Assembly: GCA_003576695.1 (NCBI GenBank)
Contig: QOZQ01000012.1
Span: forward strand, 124,001 to 188,000
DNA: 64,000 bases
Direction: 5' to 3'
From: Taklimakanibacter lacteus
Lineage (GTDB): Bacteria > Pseudomonadota > Alphaproteobacteria > Rhizobiales > Aestuariivirgaceae
The notes under the pieces are model-generated. The model searched no databases. It saw only the letters and a list, made by a program, of their open reading frames with translations, and had not been told where the DNA came from. A program made the position numbers and the translations under genes. Numbering within the stretch: position 1 is the stretch's first letter; each line of letters begins with the position of its first letter. Positions 8,545 to 17,695 of this stretch are shown here, piece after piece.

Positions 8545-9150
8545 ATGCCCTTGCAGAACCGGGTCAATCCCTATGGCGAGATCGTCGCCAGCAAGGCGCG
8601 CGGCACGATGATGGGCAATCGCGGCGGCAAATTCCACCGCGACGACCAGACGCTCGGCAAAAGGCGCTGGGCGAGCCGGCACTGGATCTGCTGCGACCTC
8701 TATTGGAAGGGCGTCCACCATGAGCCGATGGGCAAGGGCTATACGTCGCTGTTCTTCCTCGATGAAGTGACGGCGCTTTCCGCCGGCCACCGGCCCTGCT
8801 TCTATTGCCGGCGCAAGGAGGCGCAGTCCTTCCTGGCGCTGGCCTCGCCGCCTTTGATGGCGGATGCGGCCGACCTCATCGTCGACAGGGAGCGGCGCGG
8901 ACCAAAGCCCGAGGTGAAGGTCGCCGGCCTGCCGGACGGGGCCATGATCGATGCCGGGCAGGGGCCTCTGGCGGTCCTGGGCGACCGCCTGCTCAGCTGG
9001 TCCTTCGAGGGATACGAAGCTGCCATCCCGCGCGGGTCAGTCATGAGCGCTAAGCTTTTGACACCGGCGCTCTATGTCGGCATTCTCGCGCGCGGTTTCA
9101 GGCCGCGCTGGCACAAATCGGCTCAATCTTTGGGGAAGGGCAATCAATGA
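8545..9150 (+). CDS. conserved hypothetical protein with CFYCRR motif
   Basis: 201 residues from ATG 8545, two bases after the preceding stop; the open frame extends back to 8368 but that part is in another gene. I do not recognise a named domain. Distinct segments are ARGTMMGNRGGKFH near the N-terminus, RHWICCDLYWKG, YTSLFFLDEVTALSAGHRPCFYCRRKEA (split motif; the CxxC pair and CC pair could bind a metal), and HKSAQS at the end. Stop overlaps the next start (ATGA at 9147-9150), so it is in the same transcription unit. Rich in Trp, His and Cys. Confidence 0.8.
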   Translation: MPLQNRVNPYGEIVASKARGTMMGNRGGKFHRDDQTLGKRRWASRHWICCDLYWKGVHHEPMGKGYTSLFFLDEVTALSAGHRPCFYCRRKEAQSFLALASPPLMADAADLIVDRERRGPKPEVKVAGLPDGAMIDAGQGPLAVLGDRLLSWSFEGYEAAIPRGSVMSAKLLTPALYVGILARGFRPRWHKSAQSLGKGNQ

Positions 9151-9992
9151 AGCTGTTGCGTTATGGGGCAAAGGGCAAGGAAAAGCCGGGCCTTCTCGAC
9201 AAGGAGGGGCGTATCCGCGACCTCTCGGGCGTCATCGCCGACATCAATGGCGACACGATCGCGCCGAAGAGCCTGGCGCGCCTCGGCAAGATCAAGCCGG
9301 AATCGCTGCCTTTGGTGCGCGGCACTCCGCGCATCGGTGCCTGCGTGGCCAATTCGCAGAAATTCATCGCCATCGGCCTCAATTATTCCGACCATGCGGC
9401 GGAGTCCAATCTGCCGGTGCCGCCGGAGCCGGTCGTCTTCACCAAGCAGGTGAGCTGCATCTCGGGTCCCAATGACGACGTCACCATCCCGCCCAAATCG
9501 AAGAAGTCGGACTGGGAAGTCGAGCTCGGCGTCATCATCGGCACCCGCGCCAAGAACATCAAGAAGAAGGACGCGCTCGCCCATGTGGCGGGCTATTGCA
9601 CCGTCAACGACCTCTCCGAGCGCGAATTCCAGGCCGAGCGCGCCGGACAGTGGACCAAGGGCAAGTCCTACGACACGTTCGGGCCGATCGGCCCGTGGCT
9701 GGTGACGGCGGACGAGGTCAAGGACCCGCAGAAGCTCAAATTGTGGCTCGAGCTCAATGGCAGGCGGGTGCAGGACGGCACGACCGCCACCATGGTGTTC
9801 GGCGTCGCCCATATCGTCGCCTATCTGTCGCAGTTCTTCACACTTCTGCCGGGTGACGTCATCACCACCGGCACGCCGCCCGGCGTCGGCATGGGCATGA
9901 AGCCGCAGCGCTTCCTGAAACCCGGCGATGTCATGCGCATCGGCATCGAAGGGCTCGGCATCCAGCAGCAGACGGTGGTCAGGGACAAGTGA
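9147..9992 (+). CDS. fumarylacetoacetate hydrolase family protein
   Basis: 281 residues. Members hydrolyse or isomerise beta-keto acids and related compounds (fumarylpyruvate, ureidoglycolate, homoprotocatechuate intermediates). The FAH core is clear: FIAIGLNYSDHAAES, SGPNDDVTIP, DWEVELGVIIG (metal-binding Glu residues), YCTVNDLSEREFQ, GKSYDTFGPIGPW and TGTPPGVGMGMKP. A GGGGAAGGG stretch lies just upstream as ribosome binding site. Closest in style to ureidoglycolate lyase / 2-hydroxyhepta-2,4-diene-1,7-dioate isomerase annotations; substrate not deducible here. Confidence 0.88.
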   Translation: MKLLRYGAKGKEKPGLLDKEGRIRDLSGVIADINGDTIAPKSLARLGKIKPESLPLVRGTPRIGACVANSQKFIAIGLNYSDHAAESNLPVPPEPVVFTKQVSCISGPNDDVTIPPKSKKSDWEVELGVIIGTRAKNIKKKDALAHVAGYCTVNDLSEREFQAERAGQWTKGKSYDTFGPIGPWLVTADEVKDPQKLKLWLELNGRRVQDGTTATMVFGVAHIVAYLSQFFTLLPGDVITTGTPPGVGMGMKPQRFLKPGDVMRIGIEGLGIQQQTVVRDK

Positions 9993-10028
9993 GCGGGAGT
10001 CTGAGCCTCGCTCGCTTGTAATTTTTTC

Positions 10029-10130
10029 CGTCATCCCGGCGAAAGCCGGGATCCAATGAATAGAATGAACCAGGCGGCGCTTTTCGCGCTTCACCATTTT
10101 AATGGGCCCCGGCTTTCGCCGGGGTGACGG
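10029..10130. repeat. paired palindromic repeat, family C
   Basis: Arms CGTCATCCCGGCGAAAGCC (about 10029-10052, itself a hairpin CCCGGC/GCCGGG) and the inverted arm at 10104-10130 (CCCCGGCTTTCGCCGGGGTG). Lies between convergent genes, where it may also help end transcription. Confidence 0.85.
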
Positions 10131-10161
10131 AAGCGGGGACGGCGGAGAAAATGCGTCTCGT

Positions 10162-11895
10162 TTACTCCGCCGGCTGCGGGCTGAGGCTGCCGCCCAGATC
10201 GGGGCGGTAGTCGGTCTTGCCCTTCGCCGCCCTGGCATGGGCGATGATGGCGGCGCGGTTCACCGATTTGCGTTCGGCATCGATGCGGTGGATGAGCAAT
10301 TCGGCACGCTCGATGCTGCCGAGCAGCGCCAATATGGCGCCGCGCTCGCCGGAAGAGACGCCGGCTCCAAGCAGCAGCGTCTTCTCGCGCAGCTCCTCGA
10401 CCGTGGCGAATTTCACATGGCCGGCCGGCACCGGCGGGCTGGGCACGCCGAAATCGGGCAGGATCTCGCGCAGTTGCACTTCCAGGCGGACAAGCGCGTC
10501 ATTCACAACTTTCTGGGCGTCAGCACTGAATTTCTCGCGCTTCACCCGGCGCGCCACCTGGTGCAGCGTCTCGGCGAGGCTGGCCGAGAAATCGGCTTCC
10601 TCGATGAGGCTCGCCACCAGGTCCTGCTGCTCAAAGGGCATGCTGTCCTTGAACAGGGAGGCCGAGAAGGAACGGATATCGCGGCTCAATATGTCGGTCG
10701 CGGTATAGTGCTCGCCCGGATCGCTGGGCGCCGTCTTCAGGCCGCGGGCGATGTCGAGGAACAGCGCCCCGGCATTGAGGTGACGCATGGTCTCCTGCTC
10801 GGCGGCATTGACCGAATTGGTGAAGTCGGCGGTCAGCTCGCGCTTGAGATATTTCGGCACCGAGTAATCCTCGACGTCTTCCGCCGCGGTGCGGCCGATG
10901 CGCGACAGCACGCGCTCGAAGATGCCGACAAAGGGGAAGAGCAGCACGGTGTTGAAGACGTTGAAAGCGGTCGAGAACAGGCCGACGGCGACCGGGATGA
11001 GCGGGAAGGTTTCCTTGCCATTGACCAGTACCGGCACGCCCGGATCGCCGCCAAACCAGCCCATCGCATATTTCAGAAGCTCGATGGCCGGGAAGAACAG
11101 CAGGACCATCACCGCGACACCGATGATGTTGAATGAGATATGGGCATAGGCGGCGCGCTTGGCGTTCTTCGAAAGATTGAGCGAAGCCATCCAGGAGGTG
11201 ATGGTGGTGCCGAGATCGGCGCCGAGCGAGAAGGCGACGGCCGTCTGCCAGTCGAGCACGCCGGCGGCGCCGAGGCCCATCACGATGCCGATCGTCGCCG
11301 ATGAGGAGTGGATGAGGGCCGTGATCAAAGCCGCGATGAGAATGCAGGCGATGAGGCCGACGAAGCTTTCGGCATGCAAGCCTGAGATGATCGACATCAC
11401 TTCCGGCATGCCGCGCAGGGGACGCAAGCCGCCGGTCATGAGATTGAGGCCATAGAAGATCAGCGCGAAGCCCATGCAGGCGAGCGCGATATTGCGGACC
11501 TTCTCGTTCTTGGCGAAGACATAGACGAGCGCGAAGGCGCCGCCGAGGAGAAGGCCGAGCGGTCCCAAAGGCAAGGCGATGAGACCGTTGCCCAAAGTGG
11601 TGCCGATATTGGCGCCCATGATGACGCTGATGGCGGGCCGCAGCGCAATGACGCCGGCATTGACGAGGCCCACGACCATGACGGTCATGGCGGTCGAGGA
11701 CTGGATGACGCCGGTGATCAGCGTGCCGGCGATGACGCCCTTGGCGGGCGTGCCGGCGATCCTGGCCAGCCATTCGCGCATGCGGTTGACGGACAAGGCC
11801 TGAATGCCATTGGCCATGAATTCGAGGCCGAGCATGAAGATGCCGAGCCCGCCGATGACCGGCACGATGATGTCCCTGAAAATATCCGCTTCCAT
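10162..11895 (-). CDS. Na/Pi-cotransporter family protein with C-terminal PhoU-like domain
   Basis: 577 residues. Inner-membrane sodium/phosphate cotransporter of the NptA/YjbB type. Two inverted repeats of the transport domain each show the QSS/HSS signature: GVIQSSTAMTV (about residues 61-71) and ALIHSSSATIG (about 190-200). About eight or nine hydrophobic segments precede a helical, charged C-terminal half (from about 340) that resembles PhoU. Follows the pstS-like gene on the same strand with a 39-base gap, so likely one phosphate-related unit. Confidence 0.9.
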   Translation of the reverse strand: MEADIFRDIIVPVIGGLGIFMLGLEFMANGIQALSVNRMREWLARIAGTPAKGVIAGTLITGVIQSSTAMTVMVVGLVNAGVIALRPAISVIMGANIGTTLGNGLIALPLGPLGLLLGGAFALVYVFAKNEKVRNIALACMGFALIFYGLNLMTGGLRPLRGMPEVMSIISGLHAESFVGLIACILIAALITALIHSSSATIGIVMGLGAAGVLDWQTAVAFSLGADLGTTITSWMASLNLSKNAKRAAYAHISFNIIGVAVMVLLFFPAIELLKYAMGWFGGDPGVPVLVNGKETFPLIPVAVGLFSTAFNVFNTVLLFPFVGIFERVLSRIGRTAAEDVEDYSVPKYLKRELTADFTNSVNAAEQETMRHLNAGALFLDIARGLKTAPSDPGEHYTATDILSRDIRSFSASLFKDSMPFEQQDLVASLIEEADFSASLAETLHQVARRVKREKFSADAQKVVNDALVRLEVQLREILPDFGVPSPPVPAGHVKFATVEELREKTLLLGAGVSSGERGAILALLGSIERAELLIHRIDAERKSVNRAAIIAHARAAKGKTDYRPDLGGSLSPQPAE

Positions 11896-11934
11896 AGTCG
11901 CCTTATCCCCGTTGGTGGAAACCCGTTACTGAAT

Positions 11935-12984
11935 TCAGCTGCCGAAGCTCAACTCGCGCGCCCAATAGGCCTTGACCTGGTCGACCAGCGTTCCCGGCAG
12001 CGGCACATAGAAGAGGGCTTCCGCGTCGCCTGTGCCCTTGGTCAGAGCGTGCTTGAAGAACCACAGCGCCTGGCGCGCGCGCTGAACCGAATCCGGCTCG
12101 CGGCGCATCAGGATGAAGGTCACGGCGGTGATCGGATAGGCTTCCGCCTCAGCGCTATCGATGAGCGAAAGATGGAAGCCAGTGTCGGGCGACCATGGCG
12201 CCTTGGCCGCAGCGGCGGCGAAGCTCTCGGGCTCCGGGCGCACGAGCTTGCCGGCGCGGTTCTGCACCGCGGCATAGATGAGCTCGGCGCGCACCACCTG
12301 ACCATATTCGACATAGCCAATGGCGCCCTTGGTCGCCTTGACGGCGCTGACGACGCCGGAGCTCCTCTCGACGCTGGTGCCGAGCGGCCAGGAGATGAGC
12401 GTGTCGGCGCCATATTTGCTTTTCCATTCCGCACTCGCGCTCGACAGGAAGCTCGTCCAGTTGAAGGTCGAACCCGAACCGTCGGCGCGGTGGATGACGG
12501 TGATCCTGAGATCGGGAAGCTTGAGCCCCGGATTGAGACCGGCGATCGCCGGATCCGACCAGTTCTGGATCTTGCCCAGATAGATGTCGGCGAGCAGCTC
12601 GCCCGACAGAGCGATGCCGCCCGGGGCAATGTCATCGAGATTGACCACCGGCACGATGCCGCCCATCACCAGCGGGAACTGGACATAGCCGAATTTCCTG
12701 AGCTCTTCCGGCGGCAGGGGCATATCGCTCGCCGCAAAATCCATCTCGGGCTGGCTCAAGCGCAATATGCCGGCAAGCGAGCCGACGGGCTCATAGTCGA
12801 TGCCCGACCCCATGAAGGTGATGTCAGTGCCGCCGGCGCGGTCGGCCAGATAGCTCTCAGACCATCTGGCGATGATCGGATAGGCGAAGGTGGAACCCGC
12901 GCCATGGATGGGCTCGCCCAGGGCCATCCCCCCGGAGCAGCTCAACATGATGGCGGTGAGGAAAGCGAGCAGAACGGACTTCAT
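11935..12984 (-). CDS. pstS: PstS-like phosphate-binding periplasmic protein
   Basis: 349 residues with an N-terminal signal peptide (MKSVLLAFLTAIMLSCSGGMALG, cleavage probably after ALG). The mature start GEPIHGAGSTFAYPIIARW holds the phosphate-contacting GAGSTF, and SGSTFNWTSFLS is the second contact motif. PstS normally feeds the PstCAB importer, but no pstC, pstA, pstB or phoU is adjacent; the next gene is a Na/phosphate cotransporter. It may therefore serve another importer elsewhere or act in sensing. Symbol by family. Confidence 0.88.
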   Translation of the reverse strand: MKSVLLAFLTAIMLSCSGGMALGEPIHGAGSTFAYPIIARWSESYLADRAGGTDITFMGSGIDYEPVGSLAGILRLSQPEMDFAASDMPLPPEELRKFGYVQFPLVMGGIVPVVNLDDIAPGGIALSGELLADIYLGKIQNWSDPAIAGLNPGLKLPDLRITVIHRADGSGSTFNWTSFLSSASAEWKSKYGADTLISWPLGTSVERSSGVVSAVKATKGAIGYVEYGQVVRAELIYAAVQNRAGKLVRPEPESFAAAAAKAPWSPDTGFHLSLIDSAEAEAYPITAVTFILMRREPDSVQRARQALWFFKHALTKGTGDAEALFYVPLPGTLVDQVKAYWARELSFGS

Positions 12985-13127
12985 GGCGGCTCCCGCGACG
13001 TGAAGCCAAACCTTAATTTTTGTTAATGACAGGCCAATGACCTGAAAAACCTAATGTTCTCCGTGCTGTTGCTGAATGGGCAGTCATCCGTTACAAGCCC
13101 GCTCGACTTGTTTTTGAAGGAGCGGGC

Positions 13128-14612
13128 ATGTCCGCCAATATTAAGCAGCAGCGCCCGAAAGCGCGCCTGGCCAAGGGTTTCCGCGATGTCGATCCGGACG
13201 AGGTGCGGGGCGTCAAGCGCATGCTGCGGGTGATCGAGGAGGTTTTCGAGGCCTATGGCTTCGAGCCGCTCGAATTGCCGTTCATCGAATATACCGACGC
13301 GCTCGGCAAGTTCCTGCCCGACCAGGACCGGCCGAATGAAGGCGTGTTCTCCTTCCAGGACGAGGACGAACAGTGGCTGTCGCTGCGCTATGACCTGACC
13401 GCGCCGCTCGCCCGCTATGTCGCGGAGAACCAGCAGGCGCTGCCGACGCCCTATCGCGGCTACCGGCAGGGCTGGGTGTTCCGCAATGAGAAACCGGGGC
13501 CGGGCCGCTTCCGCCAGTTCATGCAGTTCGATGCCGATACGGTGGGCTCGGCCTCGCCATCGGCCGATGCCGAAGTCTGCATGATGGTTGCCGACACGAT
13601 GGAGAAGCTCGGCATCAGGCGCGGCGACTATGTAGTGAAGGTGAACAACCGCAAGGTGCTCGATGGCGTGCTGGAAGCCATCGGCGTCGCGGGACCTGAG
13701 AGTGAGGCGCGGCGCATGACGGTGCTGCGCGCCATCGACAAGCTCGACCGTCTCGGCGTCCAGGGCGTGCGCGAGCTCCTCGGCAAAGGCCGCAAGGATG
13801 AATCGGGCGATTTCACCAAGGGCGCCGAACTCGACCAGGCTGCGATCGATTGCGTCGCCGGTTTCGTCGATGCGGGTGCTGCGACACGCGACGCGACTTT
13901 GAAGCGGCTTGCCGAACTGGTCGGCGCCAGTGAGCGCGGGCGCGCCGGCGTGCAGGAACTGGAAGAGATGGCGAAGCTCTTTGCCGCGGCGGGCTATGCG
14001 GAGGACCGCATCAAGATCGATCCCGCGGTGGTGCGCGGCCTCGGCTACTATACCGGCCCCGTCTTCGAATGCGAATTGCTGATGGAAGCGCGCAACGACG
14101 AGGGTCAGCTGGTGCGCTTCGGCTCGGTCGGCGGCGGCGGCCGATATGATGACCTCGTCGCGCGCTTCACCGGCCAGCAAGTGCCGGCAACGGGCTTTTC
14201 GATCGGCGTGTCGCGTCTCTATTCGGCGCTCAAGCTGCTGGGCCGCGCGGAAGAGGGCAAGGCCCTGGCGCCGGTCGTTGTGCTGGTCATGGACCGCGAA
14301 AGGCTCGGCGACTATCAGCGCATGGTGAGCGCCTTGCGCGATGCGGGGATCCGGGCCGAGATGTATGTCGGCACCTCCGGCATGAAGGCGCAGATGAAAT
14401 ATGCCGATAAGCGCGGCAGCCCGCTGGTCGTCATCCAGGGCGGCGATGAGAAGGCCAAAGGCGAGGTGCAGATCAAGGACCTGGCGCTGGGGGCGAAGCT
14501 TGCCAGCGGGGTCGAGAGTCGCGCCGACTACAAGGATGCGCGCCTGGCGCAATTCTCGGTGCCGGAGGGCGATCTCGTGAAGGCGGTGCGCGAGGCGCTG
14601 GCGAGGAAATGA
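13128..14612 (+). CDS. hisS: histidyl-tRNA synthetase
   Basis: Class II aminoacyl-tRNA synthetase charging tRNA-His; 494 residues, longer than the roughly 420-residue E. coli type and like the alphaproteobacterial form. Motif 2 region [18 protein letters not shown] (about residues 123-140), the histidine-binding [11 protein letters not shown] (about 304-314), and motif 3 [11 protein letters not shown] are visible. A C-terminal HGTP anticodon domain follows ([13 protein letters not shown]). In many Hyphomicrobiales this longer enzyme goes with a tRNA-His that lacks the extra G at position -1. First of the hisS-hisZ-hisG cluster. Confidence 0.95.
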   Translation: MSANIKQQRPKARLAKGFRDVDPDEVRGVKRMLRVIEEVFEAYGFEPLELPFIEYTDALGKFLPDQDRPNEGVFSFQDEDEQWLSLRYDLTAPLARYVAENQQALPTPYRGYRQGWVFRNEKPGPGRFRQFMQFDADTVGSASPSADAEVCMMVADTMEKLGIRRGDYVVKVNNRKVLDGVLEAIGVAGPESEARRMTVLRAIDKLDRLGVQGVRELLGKGRKDESGDFTKGAELDQAAIDCVAGFVDAGAATRDATLKRLAELVGASERGRAGVQELEEMAKLFAAAGYAEDRIKIDPAVVRGLGYYTGPVFECELLMEARNDEGQLVRFGSVGGGGRYDDLVARFTGQQVPATGFSIGVSRLYSALKLLGRAEEGKALAPVVVLVMDRERLGDYQRMVSALRDAGIRAEMYVGTSGMKAQMKYADKRGSPLVVIQGGDEKAKGEVQIKDLALGAKLASGVESRADYKDARLAQFSVPEGDLVKAVREALARK

Positions 14613-14630
14613 GCGAGAACGGAAGCATTT

Positions 14631-14765
14631 TCCCCTCCCCCTTGTGGGGAGGGGTTAGGGGTGGGGGTCGTTCCGGCCCCTCAGTTCGTTTTTCTTCCGG
14701 CGATGCGTTTCTTTCAGAGACCACCCAACCCCCACCCCTAACCCCTCCCCACAAGGGGGAGGGGA
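14631..14765. repeat. paired palindromic repeat cassette, family A, between hisS and hisZ
   Basis: Arms at about 14632-14668 and 14728-14765 are inverted copies of each other and of the arms at 1849-2001. Centre is about 60 unique bases. Confidence 0.88.
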
Positions 14766-14795
14766 ATGGTAGTGGGTGCTCTGGGATGTGTCGCA

Positions 14796-15953
14796 ATGCC
14801 TGGTAAATCCTCGGCCGAGCGCCAGGCGCTGGAGGCGCAGAATGCGCGCGTGATGGCGGTGTTCGAAGCGGCCGGCTTCGATCACATCGCGCCCGACATA
14901 TTGCAGCCGGCCGATATCTTCCTCGAACGCTCAGGCGAGGACATCCGCGCCAATTCCTATGTGTTCACCGACCCGGAAGGGGCGGAGATGTGCCTGAGGC
15001 CCGATCTCACGGTGCCGGCCTGCCGCTATCACCTGGCTCACGCCGCGAGGCCCGACAGCGAGGCGCGCTATTGCTATTGCGGACCGGCCTTCCGCTTCAC
15101 CAAGGATGCGCGGCTCCTGAGCGAATTCGGCCAGGCCGGCATCGAATGGCTGGCGGCCGGCGATGCGCAAGGCTCGGAGGCGCAAGTGCTGGCGCTCACC
15201 ATTGCCGCGGTGAGAGCGGGCGGCCTCAAGGGCTTCCGCGTGAAGCTCGGCGATCTCAGCCTCTTCCATGCGCTGCTCGACGGGCTCGAAATGCCCAGGC
15301 GCTGGCGGCGCCGGCTGATCCACCATTTCTGGCGGCCGCAGACTTTCCGCGAGACGCTCACCCGTTTCGCGGCGCTCGAAGACCAGACACGCACCAGCAT
15401 CTCGCCTTTTGTCGACAAGGTGGTGGGCAAGGATATCGGCCAGACGCAAGGCTGGGTCGAAGCCGAGCTCGACAGAGGGGCCATTCCGCTCGCCGGCGGG
15501 CGTTCGACCGAAGAGATCGCCACGCGCCTCGTCGAAAAGGCGGCCGATCGCTCGGCCCATCCGCTGGCGCCCGCTGCGGTCAAGGCGATCGAGACCTATC
15601 TCGCGATCGAGGGCAATGCCGCGTCGGTGCTGGCACCGCTGGAGGCGATTGCCGGGGGTGAAGCCTATCGCGCGGCGCTGAAGCGATTCCGGCGCCGCAT
15701 CGAAGCGATGCGCGAGCGGGGTCTCGCACCGGAGGACTTTGCTTTCGCCGCAACTTTCGGGCGCAATCTCGAATATTACACGGGCTTCGTCTTCCAGATC
15801 GAAGCGGATACGGCGCAAGGCCCGCTCCAGGTCGCGGGCGGCGGGCGCTACGACGATCTTTTGTCCGATATCGGCTCAGCCGTTCCGGTCTCGGCGGTCG
15901 GCTGCGCCATCGGCACCGAATCGCTGCTTGCTGCCGCGGGAGCGCGATCATGA
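14796..15953 (+). CDS. hisZ: ATP phosphoribosyltransferase regulatory subunit HisZ
   Basis: 385 residues from ATG 14796 ([10 protein letters not shown]); an upstream in-frame ATG at 14766 lies in the repeat and is less likely. HisZ is a HisRS paralogue without anticodon domain, required by the short form of HisG. Class II folds are seen ([59 protein letters not shown]). It overlaps hisG by 4 bases (ATGA), consistent with a stoichiometric complex catalysing the first step of histidine synthesis. Confidence 0.92.
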   Translation: MPGKSSAERQALEAQNARVMAVFEAAGFDHIAPDILQPADIFLERSGEDIRANSYVFTDPEGAEMCLRPDLTVPACRYHLAHAARPDSEARYCYCGPAFRFTKDARLLSEFGQAGIEWLAAGDAQGSEAQVLALTIAAVRAGGLKGFRVKLGDLSLFHALLDGLEMPRRWRRRLIHHFWRPQTFRETLTRFAALEDQTRTSISPFVDKVVGKDIGQTQGWVEAELDRGAIPLAGGRSTEEIATRLVEKAADRSAHPLAPAAVKAIETYLAIEGNAASVLAPLEAIAGGEAYRAALKRFRRRIEAMRERGLAPEDFAFAATFGRNLEYYTGFVFQIEADTAQGPLQVAGGGRYDDLLSDIGSAVPVSAVGCAIGTESLLAAAGARS

Positions 15954-16648
15954 CGGCGCTGGTGCTTGGCGTGCCCTCCAAGGGACGCCTGATGGAGGCG
16001 ACCGAAGCGTTGTTCGGCAAGGGCGGCTTTGCCTTCGCGCGCAGCGGATCGGACCGACTCTATCGCGGCCATCTCGGTGGCGTGGCGGGCATCGACATCG
16101 CCTTTCTCTCGGCATCCGAGATCGCCGGGCAGCTGAAGGATGGCAAGATCGATCTCGGCGTCACCGGCGAGGATCTGCTGCGCGAGACCCTGGCGCCCGA
16201 GGATGCGCGCGTCGATGTGCTGCAACGGCTGGGTTTCGGTCCTGCCAATGTGGTGGTCGCGGTGCCGCAATCATGGTTCGACGTGGCGCGGATGAGCGAT
16301 CTCGATGAAGTCTCGGAAGGTTTTTATGAGCGCCATGGGCGGCGCCTGCGCATCGCCACCAAATATCTCAATCTCACGCGGCGCTTCTTCGCCTCGAAAG
16401 GCGTCACCGGCTATCGCATCGTGGAGAGCCTGGGCGCGACCGAGGGAGCGCCCGCGGCCGGAACGGCGGAAGCCATTGTCGATATCACCACCACGGGTTC
16501 GACGCTGGCGGCCAACCATCTCAAGATCCTCGATGACGGCGTTATTCTGAGGTCGGAGGCCGTGCTCGCGGTGCAGGCGCGGCTTGCCGGTGATCAGCGG
16601 GTCGCGGCGTTGCGGGCCGGGCTCAGCCGCGTCGTCGCTGCCGCATAG
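15950..16648 (+). CDS. hisG: ATP phosphoribosyltransferase, short form
   Basis: First enzyme of histidine biosynthesis (PRPP + ATP to phosphoribosyl-ATP). 232 residues, the short type that lacks the C-terminal regulatory domain and depends on HisZ, which is immediately upstream. Visible motifs: VPSKGRLME at the start, GVTGEDLL, and the PRPP-binding [18 protein letters not shown] near residues 175-192. Its last 55 bases overlap the convergent msrQ gene. Confidence 0.94.
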   Translation: MTALVLGVPSKGRLMEATEALFGKGGFAFARSGSDRLYRGHLGGVAGIDIAFLSASEIAGQLKDGKIDLGVTGEDLLRETLAPEDARVDVLQRLGFGPANVVVAVPQSWFDVARMSDLDEVSEGFYERHGRRLRIATKYLNLTRRFFASKGVTGYRIVESLGATEGAPAAGTAEAIVDITTTGSTLAANHLKILDDGVILRSEAVLAVQARLAGDQRVAALRAGLSRVVAAA

Positions 16649-17469
16649 ACAGGCTTGATCCAGGGCAGGAGTGCTGCGATCAGGCCGACGATCAGGACGA
16701 TCCAGGCCGGGCGCAGGCCATAGGCGAAGGCCAGATTGGCCTTGAGCACGCGCACCGGATCGACGCCGGTGGCGATGCCATACCAGGCGAATTCGATGAG
16801 CGCGGTTGCAAGACCTGCCGCGACGGCGCAGCCGGCGAGCGTCAGCGGCGTCAAGGCAAGGCGCCATTTGACGGCGAGCCTGTAGATCATCAGCAGGAGG
16901 AAGAAGCCCGACCACAGGGTCGCCTGGCTGACATCGATCTTCGACTGCATGAAATAATGCAGGAGAGCCAGCACCGCGATCCCATAGACGATCATGTGCA
17001 GCCGCTTCCAGTTGCGGCCGAGCTTGCGCAGGGCGGCATCCGTCGATGTCGCGGCAAGCAGGCTCAAGCCGATGAGGGCGGTGAAGCCAATCGTCAGGTA
17101 GACGCGCTTGACGATCTCCGTCGCGACGAAGACGAGATCGAGCTTTTCATTCACGACATAGAGCGAGAAATGGATCAGAGCATAGGTGAAGGCCGTGACG
17201 CCCAGCATGCGGCGGATCACGGCGAGCTTCGGCCACATCAGGATGCGCTGCAGGGGGGTGAGAGCCAAGGTCACGACCAGGAACCTGACCGTCCAGTCGC
17301 CGATCCGGTGCAGCGCTTCCTTATAGGGCAGGGGGCCGAGGTCGTTCTGGCCCAGCTTGACCGCATAATACAGCGCCGGCAGCAGAACCAGGACGAACAC
17401 CGTCGTCTTCAGGAACGAAAAGCGTCCGGCGCGGTCGGTCCAGGGGCTGAGAAGGGTGCGGATTTGCAT
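16594..17469 (-). CDS. msrQ: MsrQ-like heme-binding membrane subunit
   Basis: 291 residues with six or more membrane segments; ferric-reductase-like transmembrane family (YedZ/MsrQ), which passes electrons to the periplasmic methionine sulfoxide reductase MsrP. Heme-ligand histidine contexts are visible ([31 protein letters not shown]). The C-terminus is extended by some residues that overlap the 3' end of hisG by 55 bases. MsrP is not present in this window, so its partner must be elsewhere or absent. Confidence 0.88.
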   Translation of the reverse strand: MQIRTLLSPWTDRAGRFSFLKTTVFVLVLLPALYYAVKLGQNDLGPLPYKEALHRIGDWTVRFLVVTLALTPLQRILMWPKLAVIRRMLGVTAFTYALIHFSLYVVNEKLDLVFVATEIVKRVYLTIGFTALIGLSLLAATSTDAALRKLGRNWKRLHMIVYGIAVLALLHYFMQSKIDVSQATLWSGFFLLLMIYRLAVKWRLALTPLTLAGCAVAAGLATALIEFAWYGIATGVDPVRVLKANLAFAYGLRPAWIVLIVGLIAALLPWIKPVYAAATTRLSPARNAATR

Positions 17470-17539
17470 GTCAGCAGACTATACGCCGGCAACAGGTCCG
17501 GCGTTTCAGCCATCATTCACGATTTTGCGAGGGAACAAA

Positions 17540-17695
17540 ATACCCTCGCCCCGCTTCAGCGGGGAGAGGAAGGGGCCCATTGCGAAGCAATGGGAAGGTG
17601 AGGGGCCTCTCGACAGTACTGCACCAGGCCCCTCACCCTCCCGTCGCTGCGCGCCGGGTCCCTCCCTCTCCCCGCTGAAGCGGGGAGAGGGTATT
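17540..17695. repeat. paired palindromic repeat cassette, family B
   Basis: Arms at about 17540-17609 and 17627-17695, inverted copies of each other with only about 17 bases between. The right arm touches the TGA stop (17696-17698) of the ABC permease gene, so it probably sits in that transcript's 3' end. Confidence 0.88.
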
